Source of the DNA: Sympetrum striolatum | Lineage: Eukaryota > Arthropoda > Insecta > Odonata > Libellulidae | Length of the DNA: 64,000 nt | Direction of reading: 5' to 3' | Assembly (NCBI GenBank): GCA_947579665.1 | Contig: OX388345.1 | Coordinates: forward strand, 69,307,454 to 69,371,453 | In this document: positions 12,000-22,685 of the stretch, in pieces | Layout: every line of letters begins with the position of its first letter | How positions within the stretch are numbered: the first letter of the stretch is position 1 | Program-made: the position numbers and the translations under genes | The notes under the pieces: model-generated | Databases searched by the model: none | What the model was told of the DNA's origin: nothing | The model's input: only the letters and a program-made list of their open reading frames with translations

Positions 12000-14900
12000 A
12001 TGGCGAAATTAAATTTGAAAGACCGTTTTGAAGACGGGGAGTTGGATTTAAGTATGTCTGATTTAGAAGAAGTTCCTGTTAAAGAAATCGTGAGTAAAGT
12101 GACACTTTTCTGTCTGAAAATTAAAGTCTAAGATTTTGCCACTGTCAACTTTCGTTTATCATTTCAGAACGCAATGAAGAAAGCAAAATCACTTGATTTG
12201 TCCAACAACAGAATAGCAAAACTTGGGGTAAGTTAAATAATCACATATCAATTGATATTAGTTAGATTTTTTAAAGCAACGATAACTTCATTGAATGTCT
12301 ATTTTCAGAAAAATTTTGCTACAATGACGCATATAATTAAGTTGGATTTGGGAAAAAACCTTTTAACTGAACTACCTGAAAATTTTGGTGATATGGTCCA
12401 ACTAAAACATTTGGATCTTTACGGTAACAAGGTAATTGTTTTTAGTTATTGCAATCTTAACATGGTTATCACTTGCATTCTGAATTTATTTTTATCGGGT
12501 GACTCCTACATAGAATTGTATTGGTTTTTGATCCTCAAGATAGACCGCCTTCCATTGAGCTTTGGAAAATTAACCAACCTGAAATGGCTTGATCTGAAGG
12601 GAAATCCTCTAACCCCAAAGTTAGCAGAAGTAGCTGGTCAGTGTCTTGATGCATCTGAATGTGCAAAATGTGCTCGTTCAGTCGTAGCTCTTCTGCGTAA
12701 CATGGCAGTGAGCATCGAAGAGGAAAAAGCAAGACGTGAACAGCAGAGGCAGCTGCATTTACAGCAACATGCTGAAGCCTGTAAATATACCATTTTATTA
12801 CTCTTCCAGACATTGGGTAGTCATGATTTACTCATTATAATCTCTTCCTTCAAACCGTGACTTCAAATGTTAGAAAACTACTATTGTATGCCTCTCGGTA
12901 TTACTGAAAACTCATATCTAACATCTATTTCACTCCCTTCTGTCATAAAACTTAGTTTAGCCACTAACCCTAAATGATGTTGTCAATTTAAAACTAAAAC
13001 CTTAGAAGATACCATCTTGAATTCGTCTATGGTGAGAGTGATCCAGAATTCGATTCCAAGGACAGGCTAACTTGTGCACAATTACCTCTTTAGCTGTTGA
13101 AGTACTTTCATACTTAAAAGAATGCATTTAAATAAACAAGAAATTTTACTCTTGCAGAGTTCACCACAAATGAAGCTTTTGTAATACACTTAATATTTTA
13201 TAATGGAATGAATGTGGGACTATCAAATCTCAAGCTAGCTTTACTGAAAGGTTCCATTATTTGCTTTCCAAACATAGCTAACAGTTGAGATTCACCAATA
13301 TCCTATACTAAGCAGTAAAAAAGATTATAAATTATTTATTAGTGTAATGCTATTTATGGCTTTTGCTTTTGTTTGAAGTACACAGTAGAAAAAAAACTTT
13401 TGTTGTTCACACACTTATGAATAGATTGAGAAAAAGACAAATTTTTGTCCTGGATGAAATAGCTATACACTGTGACATTTGATTATGATTCGATCACTCA
13501 AATTCATAAAATTATTGTATCATTTTTCTTAGTATGATAATTATCTTTCCTGATTTTGAGTAGCAATAATTAACATCCTTCATGGCCTGGAACATGTAAA
13601 TGATCAATCAATGAAGGGCATTTTTAGAGTCAAAGTAGAATAAGAGTTATGTGCAATGACTTCTATTCTTAAATTAATATAGTGAAATGGGGACAAAGTT
13701 GGGCTCCTGTACAGTCGTGTGAACAGCGCGTTTGCCTTTTGTGAAAGTGGTCCTGGGTTCGATTCCCGGTGGGAGCCAACGTGCGAAATGACTTATTACA
13801 TCAGGCATTATTTTTTGCTAACTTGACTTCTTCCACTGATCATTAATCTTTGATCAGAAATATTTTCGATAACAAATTGATCTTCATTACTCTACTCAGA
13901 ATCCCATTGAGGGGTAGACAAGAAATGTAAAATAGTGACATGACTGGGACTTGAACCCAGGTCTCCCCTTTCTGGTAAGGTGGCCACAGGACCTTGAAAC
14001 CTTGAAAACCTAGAAAAAACCTTGAATATTTTGCAAAACCTTGAAAAATCCTGATCCAACTCATTATCCTGGTTTAATCCGATATAAACCACTCATTCAA
14101 ATTCTGGCACCAAGCTCGGCGCCAGCGTCCCCTACGCAAAAACTCCGAAACCTCATAAATAAACAACCCTCGCCATTCGTAAACAAAACCGCACCTCATT
14201 CAAATAGCTTTGAGGTTGTTAAGGATGCCGTGAATGACAAACTATTTGCAGCAAAATCAGCGTTTTTCTATTCGCTCGTGTCAGATTTAGAACCCTTTTT
14301 GATGAGATTTCCGACTGATGCACCTATGAAACCATTTTTATACAAGGAATTGTATAAACTAACATATTCTTTGATAGGCTGAGTCGTAAAACCAGATATT
14401 TCATCTAATGCCTCTTCTTTGGCAAAGATAAAACCTTCAGAAACCAAGAAGAAACTTAAGACAATGACTGACAATATTCTCAAACCTAAAATATTTGTGC
14501 TAGACTTTACAACTAAAGATGCATTCTAGGAGGTCTCTAAGTCACTTACTGAGGAAGAAATGATTAAATTCAAAACTGAAGTACACTTATATATAGTTAC
14601 AGTCATCGCGAAGCTGCTGGAAATATCACCTTTGAAGTATGCTTTGACTTAGAATATATCTTGCCTCGACCCCGCTCTGATTTTCAAGCCAGCTCTGGCC
14701 CATGAAAGACTTGCAGCTTGTTGAAAATTACCAAATTACAGGCATAAAAGCAGATTGGATTAAACATGAATTCACAACTGGCCAAAAATATAAAAATGGA
14801 TTTTATTTGTGCCAACTTTGACACTTTGCATAGTTACTGCTGAATAAATTCTGTATACAGCCATTACTGTTATTATTGAGTTAATTGCTTTGATTCCTGC

Positions 14901-17900
14901 ACATCTTGGGACACCCTTGTGAACATGCAACTTAAACCAGAGGTGAAAAATAATACCATTTTCAAGACTGCTTGTGTTCACTACCTATTAATTCAGATAG
15001 TTTCCCAATTTGCTAACAATGCTAGGTCAATATCATGGCCCTAACTGGAACTTGATCCCAGGGCCGCCATCAACGAAAGCAAAAACATTAAACAGTAGAT
15101 TATCTGCGGAATATCCTGTTAATGAATCAATTTTATTATCTGTATATTACCTTGATTTATTATTTAATCTCAATGCGCTGAAAGTTTATATTTAAATTAT
15201 TTTTTTAATGTGAAGAGATAAGGTAAATGAAACAAAATGAGAAACATGAATGCAACTATCTTTTGCTTTTTTCTCCTTATAGTCACAATAAATATACTTG
15301 AAATTATGTAAGTCAGTAATGAGTTTAGATCTTTCTTCATTGCATTGATCCTTTCCAATATGGATGAAGTACTGGAGAACTGTTGGTAATGGATTTTGGT
15401 CTCTAATATTTTTCTGGTTAAGTAATTCTTGAATCAATCAAAATTCTGGGAAACTGATGTGGCCAGATTGAGGCAGATGCTGCATTATATCTCACAAAGT
15501 CTTTTGCTATCAAGATTTTGTTCAATATGAATGGTAAGATTGAGCACCAACATGCATAGACAACTTCAGTACGTAATTGTTCTTTCTGGCTCATTACATA
15601 TTCTCATCAAGTACATCCTATTTAATAAAACGTCCAAAAAGCATTGCAGATTAGTGCTCAACAGTTCCCCCTAACCAGTGGAATTCAGCGATGTAGATTA
15701 AGGTGAAGTAATGTGTGCCAAAGCATGGGATTAGTGCTAGTGGGAAGTAAAGCATATATTAATTCTCATTTCTTTCATATTCCACCTTCCATAAAAGATG
15801 GCTATCCAGTAAAAAGACAGTCCCAAATTTTAAAATTCCTCTCTAAAATTTAGAAATGTATTTTTATTGGATAAACCCTTTGTTAAGGGATTCATATGTT
15901 TATTCTTCACTTAAAAACATTCTTCTGAGAGAACGCAATGACTCACTCTGTGACTTTAGGACATTTCTGTCTCAATGATCTACCAGTAATTGTTTTGCAT
16001 CCTTGCTTTTTATTTCATAATAATAACTTTAACCTTGGTAAATAAACAACATTGATAAAACAGGATTGCCCTATACATTTATATTATGTCCTTTAATGAT
16101 AAATGTCATGATAGAATTTTCCATTACTTGGTTAATAACCGACCTATTAATACTGTTTATTTCCTTTTCTTCATTAAATTAATATCACAATAAAATTCTC
16201 ATTGAAGCTGTAATGTTTTTCTAAGCTTAAGAAATTATTTTTATTGATGGTATTCATCAAAATATAAATTTTAATATCAATAATGTTGTATTTTTTAAAT
16301 TGAACTATAAATTGTTTCCTTTTTCTTTTCACTAGGATATAATGAATGTACCAATGCTTAGTAATTTTTATAAGTTCATGAGGCTCTAGGACAAATGTGT
16401 CAGCGAGAGCTTTTGTTACTTTTCCTTGTGACCCTCTCCTATAAATGAGTTGTAATAGCTATACATAATTAAAGTTATATAAAGTGCTGTATAACTGATA
16501 CTCATTTAACAGATTTCACTAATTCTTGCTATATTTGAATCATTGTTTAGTTAGTTAGGTTTCCAAGGCAGTTGCCTCACTTGCTTACTGTCTAAAACTC
16601 ACCCAGGTCATTTAGGGATCAAGTGACTGAAAATGTACTAGGGACATTCACTGCTAAGAAGGGAAACAAATAAGGCAAGTGCAGTGGCGGATCTAGGATC
16701 GAGCTGTGGGGGGGGGGCTTGAGAGTTGGGATTAAAGATTCATTTTCTATTTATCGATTTTTGTAAGAAATTCTATAAAATTAAACTCCGTATATATATT
16801 TGAATTATGCTTATTATTATCTATCATTGTAGATAAACAATATTTTCTTCACATCTCAATAGTATGAATGATGATACATGTAAGTAATTATTCTTCGTGT
16901 TGACTTCTGGGGGGGGCTACAGCCCCCAGAAGTCCCCCCCCCCCCCTGGATCCGCCACTGGGCAAGGGGAACTGTGTAACAAAATGAGCAGCTTAAGGAA
17001 AGGGTTTGACCTATTGTATAGGAAGGTAAAGCAATTAATGGAGGATAAAATCGAGTAGTAAATGGTAAAAGTTACTGTGGTAAATATCCCACGCGATCCA
17101 GCTAGACGATGGTAAGAATATGTTGAGGAATTGAATGGAAATTCTACCAGCTTAGAAATAGAAAGGAAGTTGCAGAGGAAGATGTTGGACCTGGGATATT
17201 AGACTGTGAAATTGAAGGCACGTTGCATGATATGAAGGTAAATAAAGCAATGGGTATTGATGAGTTCCTTAAAAAGCATATTTTTTACAATTTTATGGTC
17301 AGAAAATGCATGATGAAGGAAAGAGGGCTGAGGATTTTGCCAAAAGGATCCTGATTCTGTTGCAGTTATAGAATAATGCCACCTAATTTCAGGACTACTT
17401 GAATTACAATTAGCTTAATATGATGCAATGATGAGGTTAGAAAGAGAATAGCCTTGGCCAAGGAAGCCTTCATGAAGCGAAGGGAATTGAGGAGAGAAGT
17501 CTCAATAAAGGAATCATGAAAAGATTGGTAAATCCATGGTATGGAGTGTTTTCTGTTTGGGTGTGAAATGTTTGAAGGCCTTTAAGATGTGGGTGTGGTA
17601 TAGAATTGAAAAAGTATTTTAGATGGATAGGGAAACAAACATGGAGATACTAGGTGTGGATGGGGAAGAGAGGGCTTTGTGTCCTGTGCTTCAAATGGAG
17701 GTCACATTGAACATTTGTAGCAATAAAAAATAAAACTTGATGTATTTAGCAACATTTTCGTCTTCATTTCATGTACCTAGAAAGAGTAGAAAAATAAAAA
17801 AGTTCAGATTTTCCCTAATCATAACAAGACTTTTGAATCACCCTGTATATTGTGGAACATTCTTGGTCCATTTTTTTGGGATAATTTTTCACGTACATGC

Positions 17901-20900
17901 ATCCTTTGGTTTATTCTAGGTCACATTTTAACAAGTGCATTATACACCTTTCATTCTAATCCTTAGTTTCACTATTAATTCCCCCTTTCTTGCCTTTTTT
18001 GAAGCAAACAATCAAAACGCATCACAAGGTTCAAAGAAAGACAAAAAGAAGAAGAAAGGAAAAGGAGAAAATGCAGATAATCAACAAAAGAAAGCATCAG
18101 TTACTGAATCCAAGAAAAGTAGCAAAAATCAAGAAAATCAGAAGCAACAAAATGGGAGTGGAGTGAAAACAAAATTAGCCAAGGAACAAAAGAAAGGTAT
18201 GTAAATGTAGATACGTAGTATTTTGTTTCAAATTTTGTTGTATTAGATTATTGACATAGTTGTTCTTCCTCAGCAGTGGTGGCAGGGTTGAATTGCCATT
18301 ATAGATCATTTTAAGTATTAGCTCATCAGATATATAATTAAACCTTGAATGCAAGTAATTTATATAGAAGGGAAAGTAACATTTGTATACAATCTCATAT
18401 TGAGTGAAATTATCTATTTCATTGCTAGGTGAAAATGCCTATCAAATAATTTAAAACGCTTCCGTTTTATTGGAGCCTGAGAAAATACAAATTGATAATC
18501 AATGCTAGACAAACATAACAAGTTAATAATAAATAGAAGCCAGTAAATGTCAGAGTAATATTTCCACTTCCAAATCTTGTTAAAAATTCCAACTTAACAT
18601 TACTGCTCTACCAAACTACTTACTTAGTCTTACATGTATATAAATATAATAACCAGCTGAGAGTATAAATGGTCATATAGTATGAAACGAGTTAAGCTAC
18701 GTATTGAATTTAAATTGAAAATATTTTTTAATATGTAGTTTGCTGGAGATAGAGTTTCTCCTCAAATTCAGTCACCGGTCACAGTCAGCCTTCGGCAAAG
18801 GATCGTTATTGATTAGATGATGGATAGTGGGCAAATTTGCTGAAGCTACTTATATGTGATTAAATTAGCAGAAACTATTAACGTGTTTTATATACTCTAT
18901 TTCTAACAATGTTTTTACAAAAAGCAGTGCCTTCTGCAAATTTTATTACGGTACATTGGTAATCAATTTAACCCCAAAATTATTAACCTGTATGATTACA
19001 GAGGGCCTTTCCTGTTACAAACCTTTTGCATATTCAGTAATATAATTAATGCTTCCAGCTTAGGCAGGTTTCCTTAACTTCAACCTTAAACTGGTTCCTC
19101 CTTATATAAGTTTTACTGTACCATAAAATACCTAACAAAGACATTTTTGGTTTCACTGGCCTTGGTGGCAGAGTGGTTAGCATGCCTACATGGTAATGAT
19201 CCAACACCAAGGTCCCAGGTTCGAATCCTGGCTAACAAGGTGTTTCTGGTTAGGGAATGGAACAGTCAAAGCATAAATAGCACATTGGTGGAACATTTGA
19301 CGAGTTAGGTGGAACCAGGGTGAGCTGAGGATCTGGCCTACTCCAGATCTCCATTCCTGGCTGTGCACTACAGGACATGTGCATGTGTAGTATTGTGCCC
19401 AAATCTAATGTGCAGTCTATTCTGATGTACCCCCCGATATTTTAATTGAAAAGGGTCCCAAAAGGGTGCATGTGATTTTTGAGTGAATACAGTATTTAGC
19501 AGTATATACCAGCATAATTATTAATGAATTATTAATATCAACTTTTCATCAGTATGTTTTGCAACAAAGTTACTATTTTGCATACATATCTATGGGACAC
19601 TTTAGGATTTAAAAGTAGGTAACCTCATACAAAATCTTATTACGGTATTAATCAGCGCGTAACACTTTTTTCCAAAAATTTAATCCCAAAATCCACCCTC
19701 CATATTTTGTTACCTTTTTATATATGTGTTACAGTATAAGTATGACCTTGCAAAGGTATATATATTTACTATTTTATAGTATATCTATATCATCAACATC
19801 ATCAGCCATTTTCAATCCAACATCAGATACAGGCCTCCGCAAGTACTTTCCAATTTCATTTCTCCTGAGCTTCTCGTTCTCACATTACACCTAAGATAAA
19901 CTATAAAAGTATGCTAAAATGGAAAATTCAGGGCCTAACCCATCCGCTTTTAATGTATTTAATATATTTTCATTATTTTGATTAGCACTCTTGACACTTT
20001 ATTTCTACAAGTGCACCAGTTCCACATGTTTCGTGTACTGCATCATGCTACCTATTTTTAGCTATTCCAAAGACAAAAGTATTGCTACACCGATAGATTA
20101 ATAACCCGAGATTTAATTGCTGTACTATCAAATTTAATGATTACAAACCAATCTAGAATCTATTTCATACTATTAATAGAAATAGTGAACATTTTAACAT
20201 TGGATAATGTGTATTAACACATTTTAACACTAGATAACAGTGATAATGATAGTAAGTGTGCACATCGACTATGCTTCATGCTTTTTCTGTTACATATATA
20301 CTTCAATAATTAAAGAGGGTCTTATTCATTTTTAATTCAGTTAGAAACGTCTTTCTTAGGTACTTTTTTTGGAGATTGTTTCATTCGTTCGTTCGCCTTT
20401 TAAAATCAGCCGATCAAAGCTCACACGTGAAACATTGAATTTTTATTGTTTTGTACTTTAGATGATTTTAATTATTAAATAAATATTGATTACTGTTAAA
20501 TGTGGAAACAAGAGGTATAGAGAAGCAAACATCCAACTATCTACTACTTTTGTGAAAAGACTCAGCCAGATGAAAGAGAGTAAAATTTTCTACGTTGTAA
20601 TCGGCGACGACTGAGTATTACTTTCCCAAATACTCTTCTGGCTGCAGCATTGGATTTTTTCTGCAAATGATGTAACTTTTCTTTTGAAAGCTGTGGTGTA
20701 ATGAGTTCATTTTTCTGCCACCACATTACTCTGAAAGGTTTGATTGCAACTGAACTGATCTTTCTAATCGGCAGAAAATAAGATGCATCTATAACATTGC
20801 ACTAAATCCAATGTGCCAACATTGTAGCAGTTACAATATCGTGATGGCATTGGTACTTTTTACAATCCAATTGAACTAAATTGTAACTTGTCATGCCTAC

Positions 20901-21475
20901 ATTTTGTGAGCTAAGATAATTTTGATGAAACTTTAACTTGAGTAGAATTGTGCTACATATGTACCTAAATTGGTAAAAATTTAGATCATTCTATCCAATA
21001 GAAGTCAAGAATTTTGCTTCCGATTCTAAGACAAACCCATTTTCCTGCCCATTAGAAGTGCTAAATTTGGACTCTGTATTTGACTTATTATTTTATGCAG
21101 TATATGTAATTTTTAACACTGTAACCCTTTTTGAAACTTTTTCTAAGTTGAATTTTCATGATTTTTTTAGGAAGAAGCCTTTGGTTTTATCTATTTTTTC
21201 TTCTCATCAATTTGATGGCAATAGCCAGCTTGGCTCTCTATTTTGTTGATGAGAATCTGTTCTGGAAGTACGTTCAGACTGCCCAGGTATTCTTCAAGGA
21301 ATCTGTCGCAACTGTCCACACCTGGTGGGAAACCAAAGGTTTGCAAGGAGTGAAGGATTGGGCAGGAGGTGGGATGCTAGCCTTAGATGCAGCCAAGACC
21401 ACAATCGTCCAGTTATACTACAATATCAGTGCTGAAATCCCAGCGTATGTGGAAAGTGTAAAGAAACTGTTCTGA
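12000..21475 (+). CDS. LRRC59: Leucine-rich repeat-containing protein 59, six exons
   Basis: Six exons join in frame to 336 codons plus TGA: 12000-12089, 12168-12227, 12309-12431, 12540-12780, 18005-18196 and 21171-21475. All borders are GT/AG. LRRC59 is an ER and nuclear-envelope membrane protein, facing the cytosol, linked in vertebrates to ribosomes, SRP and nuclear import of FGF1. Leucine-rich repeats run from about residue 35 to 130 (KSLDLSNNRIAKLG, IIKLDLGKNLLTELP, NLKWLDLKGNPL). A charged helical stretch follows at about 148-171 (EEEKARREQQRQ). Residues about 172-235 are Lys/Gln/Ser-rich. A hydrophobic anchor lies at about 239-261 (LWFYLFFLLINLMAIASL), followed by a lumenal tail of about 75 residues. 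The human protein is 307 aa. Introns 4 (5.2 kb) and 5 (3.0 kb) are full of repeats. Confidence 0.95.
12781..13701. other. Start of LRRC59 intron 4
   Basis: AT-rich intron with no recognised exon or element before the tRNA-like repeat at 13702. Confidence 0.6.
13702..13778 (+). repeat. tRNA-like SINE head, family beta
   Basis: The segment folds like a tRNA. GGCTCCT at 13702-13708 pairs with GGGAGCC at 13771-13777, and an exact internal B box (GGTTCGATTCC) sits in a good T arm. The D arm and anticodon arm are poor: a 7-base loop would read TTT but its stem has a mismatch. The 3' part (CGATTCCCGGTGGGAGC) recurs near 60160 and 60405 on the minus strand. I therefore call it a tRNA-derived SINE rather than a working tRNA gene. 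Confidence 0.6.
13933..13992 (-). repeat. tRNA-like SINE fragment, family alpha
   Basis: On the minus strand GGGGAGACCTGGGTTCAAGT leads into CCCAGTCATGTCACTATTTT. The same T-arm plus tail occurs in the tandem copies at 60.8-61.24 kb (CCCAGTCATGTAGCTATTTT). It is a tRNA-derived SINE, not a complete tRNA. Confidence 0.6.
14041..14724 (+). pseudogene. Inactivated ORF of an uncharacterised repeat-associated protein family
   Basis: One plus-strand frame runs for about 228 codons with only three internal stops (TGA 14380, TAG 14527, TAG 14650) before TGA at 14722, and no frameshift. It reads like a family I know only as uncharacterised, often multicopy arthropod proteins. Features are a conserved FPTDAPMKPFLYKELYKL segment, then KPDIS, a Lys-rich DFTTKDAF stretch, KAKLLEISPLKYAL-like residues (here VIAKLLEISPLKYAL) and a SCLDPALIF motif. 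No start codon is convincing; 14041 is just the first ATG. It lies in LRRC59 intron 4. It is probably a mobile-element or retrocopy remnant. The family assignment is from memory and uncertain. Confidence 0.5.
15030..15072 (-). repeat. Degenerate tRNA-like fragment
   Basis: On the minus strand GGCGGCCCTGGGATCAAGTT followed by CCAGTTAGGGCC resembles a degenerate T arm with pairing acceptor ends. It is probably a short SINE piece. Confidence 0.35.
15073..16673. other. LRRC59 intron 4, unrecognised AT-rich sequence
   Basis: No exon, RNA gene or known element is recognised. A weak coding-like patch on plus at about 15460-15560 has no family match. Confidence 0.4.
16682..16960. mobile_element. hAT-like MITE with 8-bp target duplication
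   Basis: The ends are inverted repeats: CAGTGGCGGATCTAGG on the left, and CCTGGATCCGCCACTG on the right. The element is 279 bp, has no coding capacity and has G- or C-runs near both ends, plus an internal inverted repeat near 16910-16933. Flanks GGCAAGTG (16674-16681) and GGCAAGGG (16961-16968) match at 7 of 8 bases. This is the 8-bp target duplication expected of hAT-type elements. It sits in LRRC59 intron 4. Confidence 0.8.
16985..17725 (+). mobile_element. LINE reverse-transcriptase region, decayed
   Basis: Across frames the plus strand shows WYEYVEELN-like sequence near 17110-17140, EEDVGPGILDCEIEGTLHDM near 17175-17235 and KVNKAMGIDE near 17236. It then shows RIALAKEAFMKRRELRREVS near 17447-17505 and KRLVKSMV near 17520. 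These are typical of the endonuclease/RT ORF of a non-LTR retrotransposon. Large parts of the RT core are missing between 17280 and 17430, and stops are frequent. This copy covers an earlier part of the ORF than the fragment at 1540-2146 but ends in a comparable region. Confidence 0.75.
18197..19159. other. Start of LRRC59 intron 5
   Basis: AT-rich intron sequence; no exon or known element is recognised. Confidence 0.5.
19160..19430 (+). repeat. tRNA-derived SINE, family gamma
   Basis: The head (19160-19240) has an excellent A box (TGGCAGAGTGG) and B box (GGTTCGAATCC), and ends CCTTGGT / AACAAGG that pair at 6 of 7 positions. The region between D arm and T arm is too long and irregular for a standard tRNA. 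A tRNA-unrelated body follows to about 19430. It is best read as a SINE with an intact-looking Pol III promoter in LRRC59 intron 5. Confidence 0.65.
19786..19915 (-). mobile_element. LINE 3' terminus fragment
   Basis: The plus strand starts with CATCAACATCATCAGCC, then ACATCAGATACAGGCCTCCG. On the minus strand this is the end of a non-LTR element with a (TGATGA)-type tail. The assignment rests on the tail style and the recurring GATACAGGCCTC motif of arthropod LINE ends. Confidence 0.5.
19916..21170. other. Rest of LRRC59 intron 5
   Basis: AT-rich intron without recognised exon or element. It ends in a polypyrimidine-rich acceptor (TGATTTTTTTAG) at 21170. Confidence 0.5.
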
Positions 21476-21763
21476 GTGTTTTGAATGCTCTCACTTGTTC
21501 GTTTTACTATTTTTTATGAGATTTTTTTAAGTTTGCTATTTGATGATGGTGGTTAAGGGTACAGATTTGCCAACTGTAAAACTTTCAAGAAATACCCTCT
21601 CTAAAATTCAACTTGTGTTTTCTGCACTCAATTGGGTATTTCACCATTGGCCAGTGAGGCTTGCTATATTGTTGCATTATTGTTGTTGTCATCATGGCAG
21701 ATCTGTGGTTCTGGAATGAAATATTGTGTTATTGTGAACAAGTGCTGAGAATGTATCTGAGAA

Positions 21764-21769
21764 AATAAA
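21764..21769 (+). terminator. LRRC59 poly(A) signal
   Basis: AATAAA lies 289 nt after the LRRC59 stop codon, with T-rich sequence downstream. It is the first canonical signal in the 3' flank. Confidence 0.65.
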
Positions 21770-21851
21770 TATTTAAAAAATAATACTGTTTATTTATTAT
21801 AATTTTGAAGCACATACATGAATGCTCTATCTGAAGCTTCTTGCGCCTTAA

Positions 21852-22489
21852 CCCTTAAAGGTCCAACCTTTTTGGTTACTCAGTGGACCGAGGGAGGGTC
21901 AAATATTGTCCACTTTTGTTTGTATCGATAAAATAATAATGAAACATAACATCTCTTCAGCAATTGCCTTTCTGGATTTTTAAAAACTTCTTACAATGAT
22001 TTTTGTTGCTAAAAATTTTACTACTGTGATAAAAATAATGAAATTTTTATTTAAAAAAACTCATCAAAGACAAGGATATGATAAAGCTTCTTCTCAGTGG
22101 TACCGGCTTTAAAGCTCTAATTTGGAAAATAAGTTTGTAAATCACCGTTAGTTATGCTTATAAATCAACAACAAGGTATAATTTTTAAAAAATTAAATTA
22201 AATTTTAAAAATTAACTAAGAACTATTTGTCAAAATATATGATTCCATTTGGTTCAAAATGATGTCGCAGGTTGGACCAAGGGAGGGTCATTTTGTGTTC
22301 ACTGCCTATTTCCGCTCTCTTTACATTGCTTAAAAAAACGTACAAAATGCATCAAAATATAGTTATCTTTAACAACCTATATTTGACAATGTAATGAAGT
22401 TATAACACTGTATGACACGATTAAGTTCTTAAAATATTGAAAAAGAAAAGTGGTGGACATTTTTTAGCCCTCCTTTGGTCCTTTAAGGG
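21852..22489. mobile_element. piggyBac-type MITE with TTAA flanks
   Basis: The element starts CCCTTAAAGGTCCAACC and ends GGTCCTTTAAGGG, giving inverted ends. It is flanked on both sides by TTAA (21848-21851 and 22490-22493), the target duplication of piggyBac elements. Length is 638 bp and there is no transposase frame. Two internal blocks, GTGGACCGAGGGAGGGTCA near 21883 and TTGGACCAAGGGAGGGTCA near 22272, repeat in direct orientation. It sits about 80 bp beyond the LRRC59 poly(A) signal. Confidence 0.85.
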
Positions 22490-22514
22490 TTAAAAAAACA
22501 CTATTCAATGCTAT

Positions 22515-22685
22515 CTTTTGTTTCTTGATAGCATATCCCACCGTTTCTGACATTTATTATTTTCTATCTTTGTCTTCCCCTCTGTTTTACCCATGTATTC
22601 TTTTCTCTATAACTTTCTTTAGCAGCTCTTCTCCTCTTAATGTTTGACCCACCCATTTCCTCAGTCAATGCTAAAGATGGGAATA
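22515..22685 (-). mobile_element. Short LINE C-terminal fragment
   Basis: Across frames the minus strand gives WVGQTLRGEELLKKVIEKRI and then TEGKTKIENN-like residues. These resemble the Trp-Val/Ile-Gly-His segment near the C-terminus of LINE ORFs. It is short and decayed. Confidence 0.5.

Noticed and set aside
12535..12813. 92-codon minus-strand ORF.
   Set aside because: Antisense shadow of LRRC59 exon 4.
13702..13778. Functional tRNA gene with TTT anticodon.
   Set aside because: The acceptor and T arms are good, but the D arm and anticodon stem are defective, and the 3' half recurs in other repeats of the window, which fits a SINE.
19160..19240. Functional tRNA gene (class II, Ser or Leu type).
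   Set aside because: A and B boxes are excellent, but no regular anticodon stem-loop can be placed and a SINE body follows.
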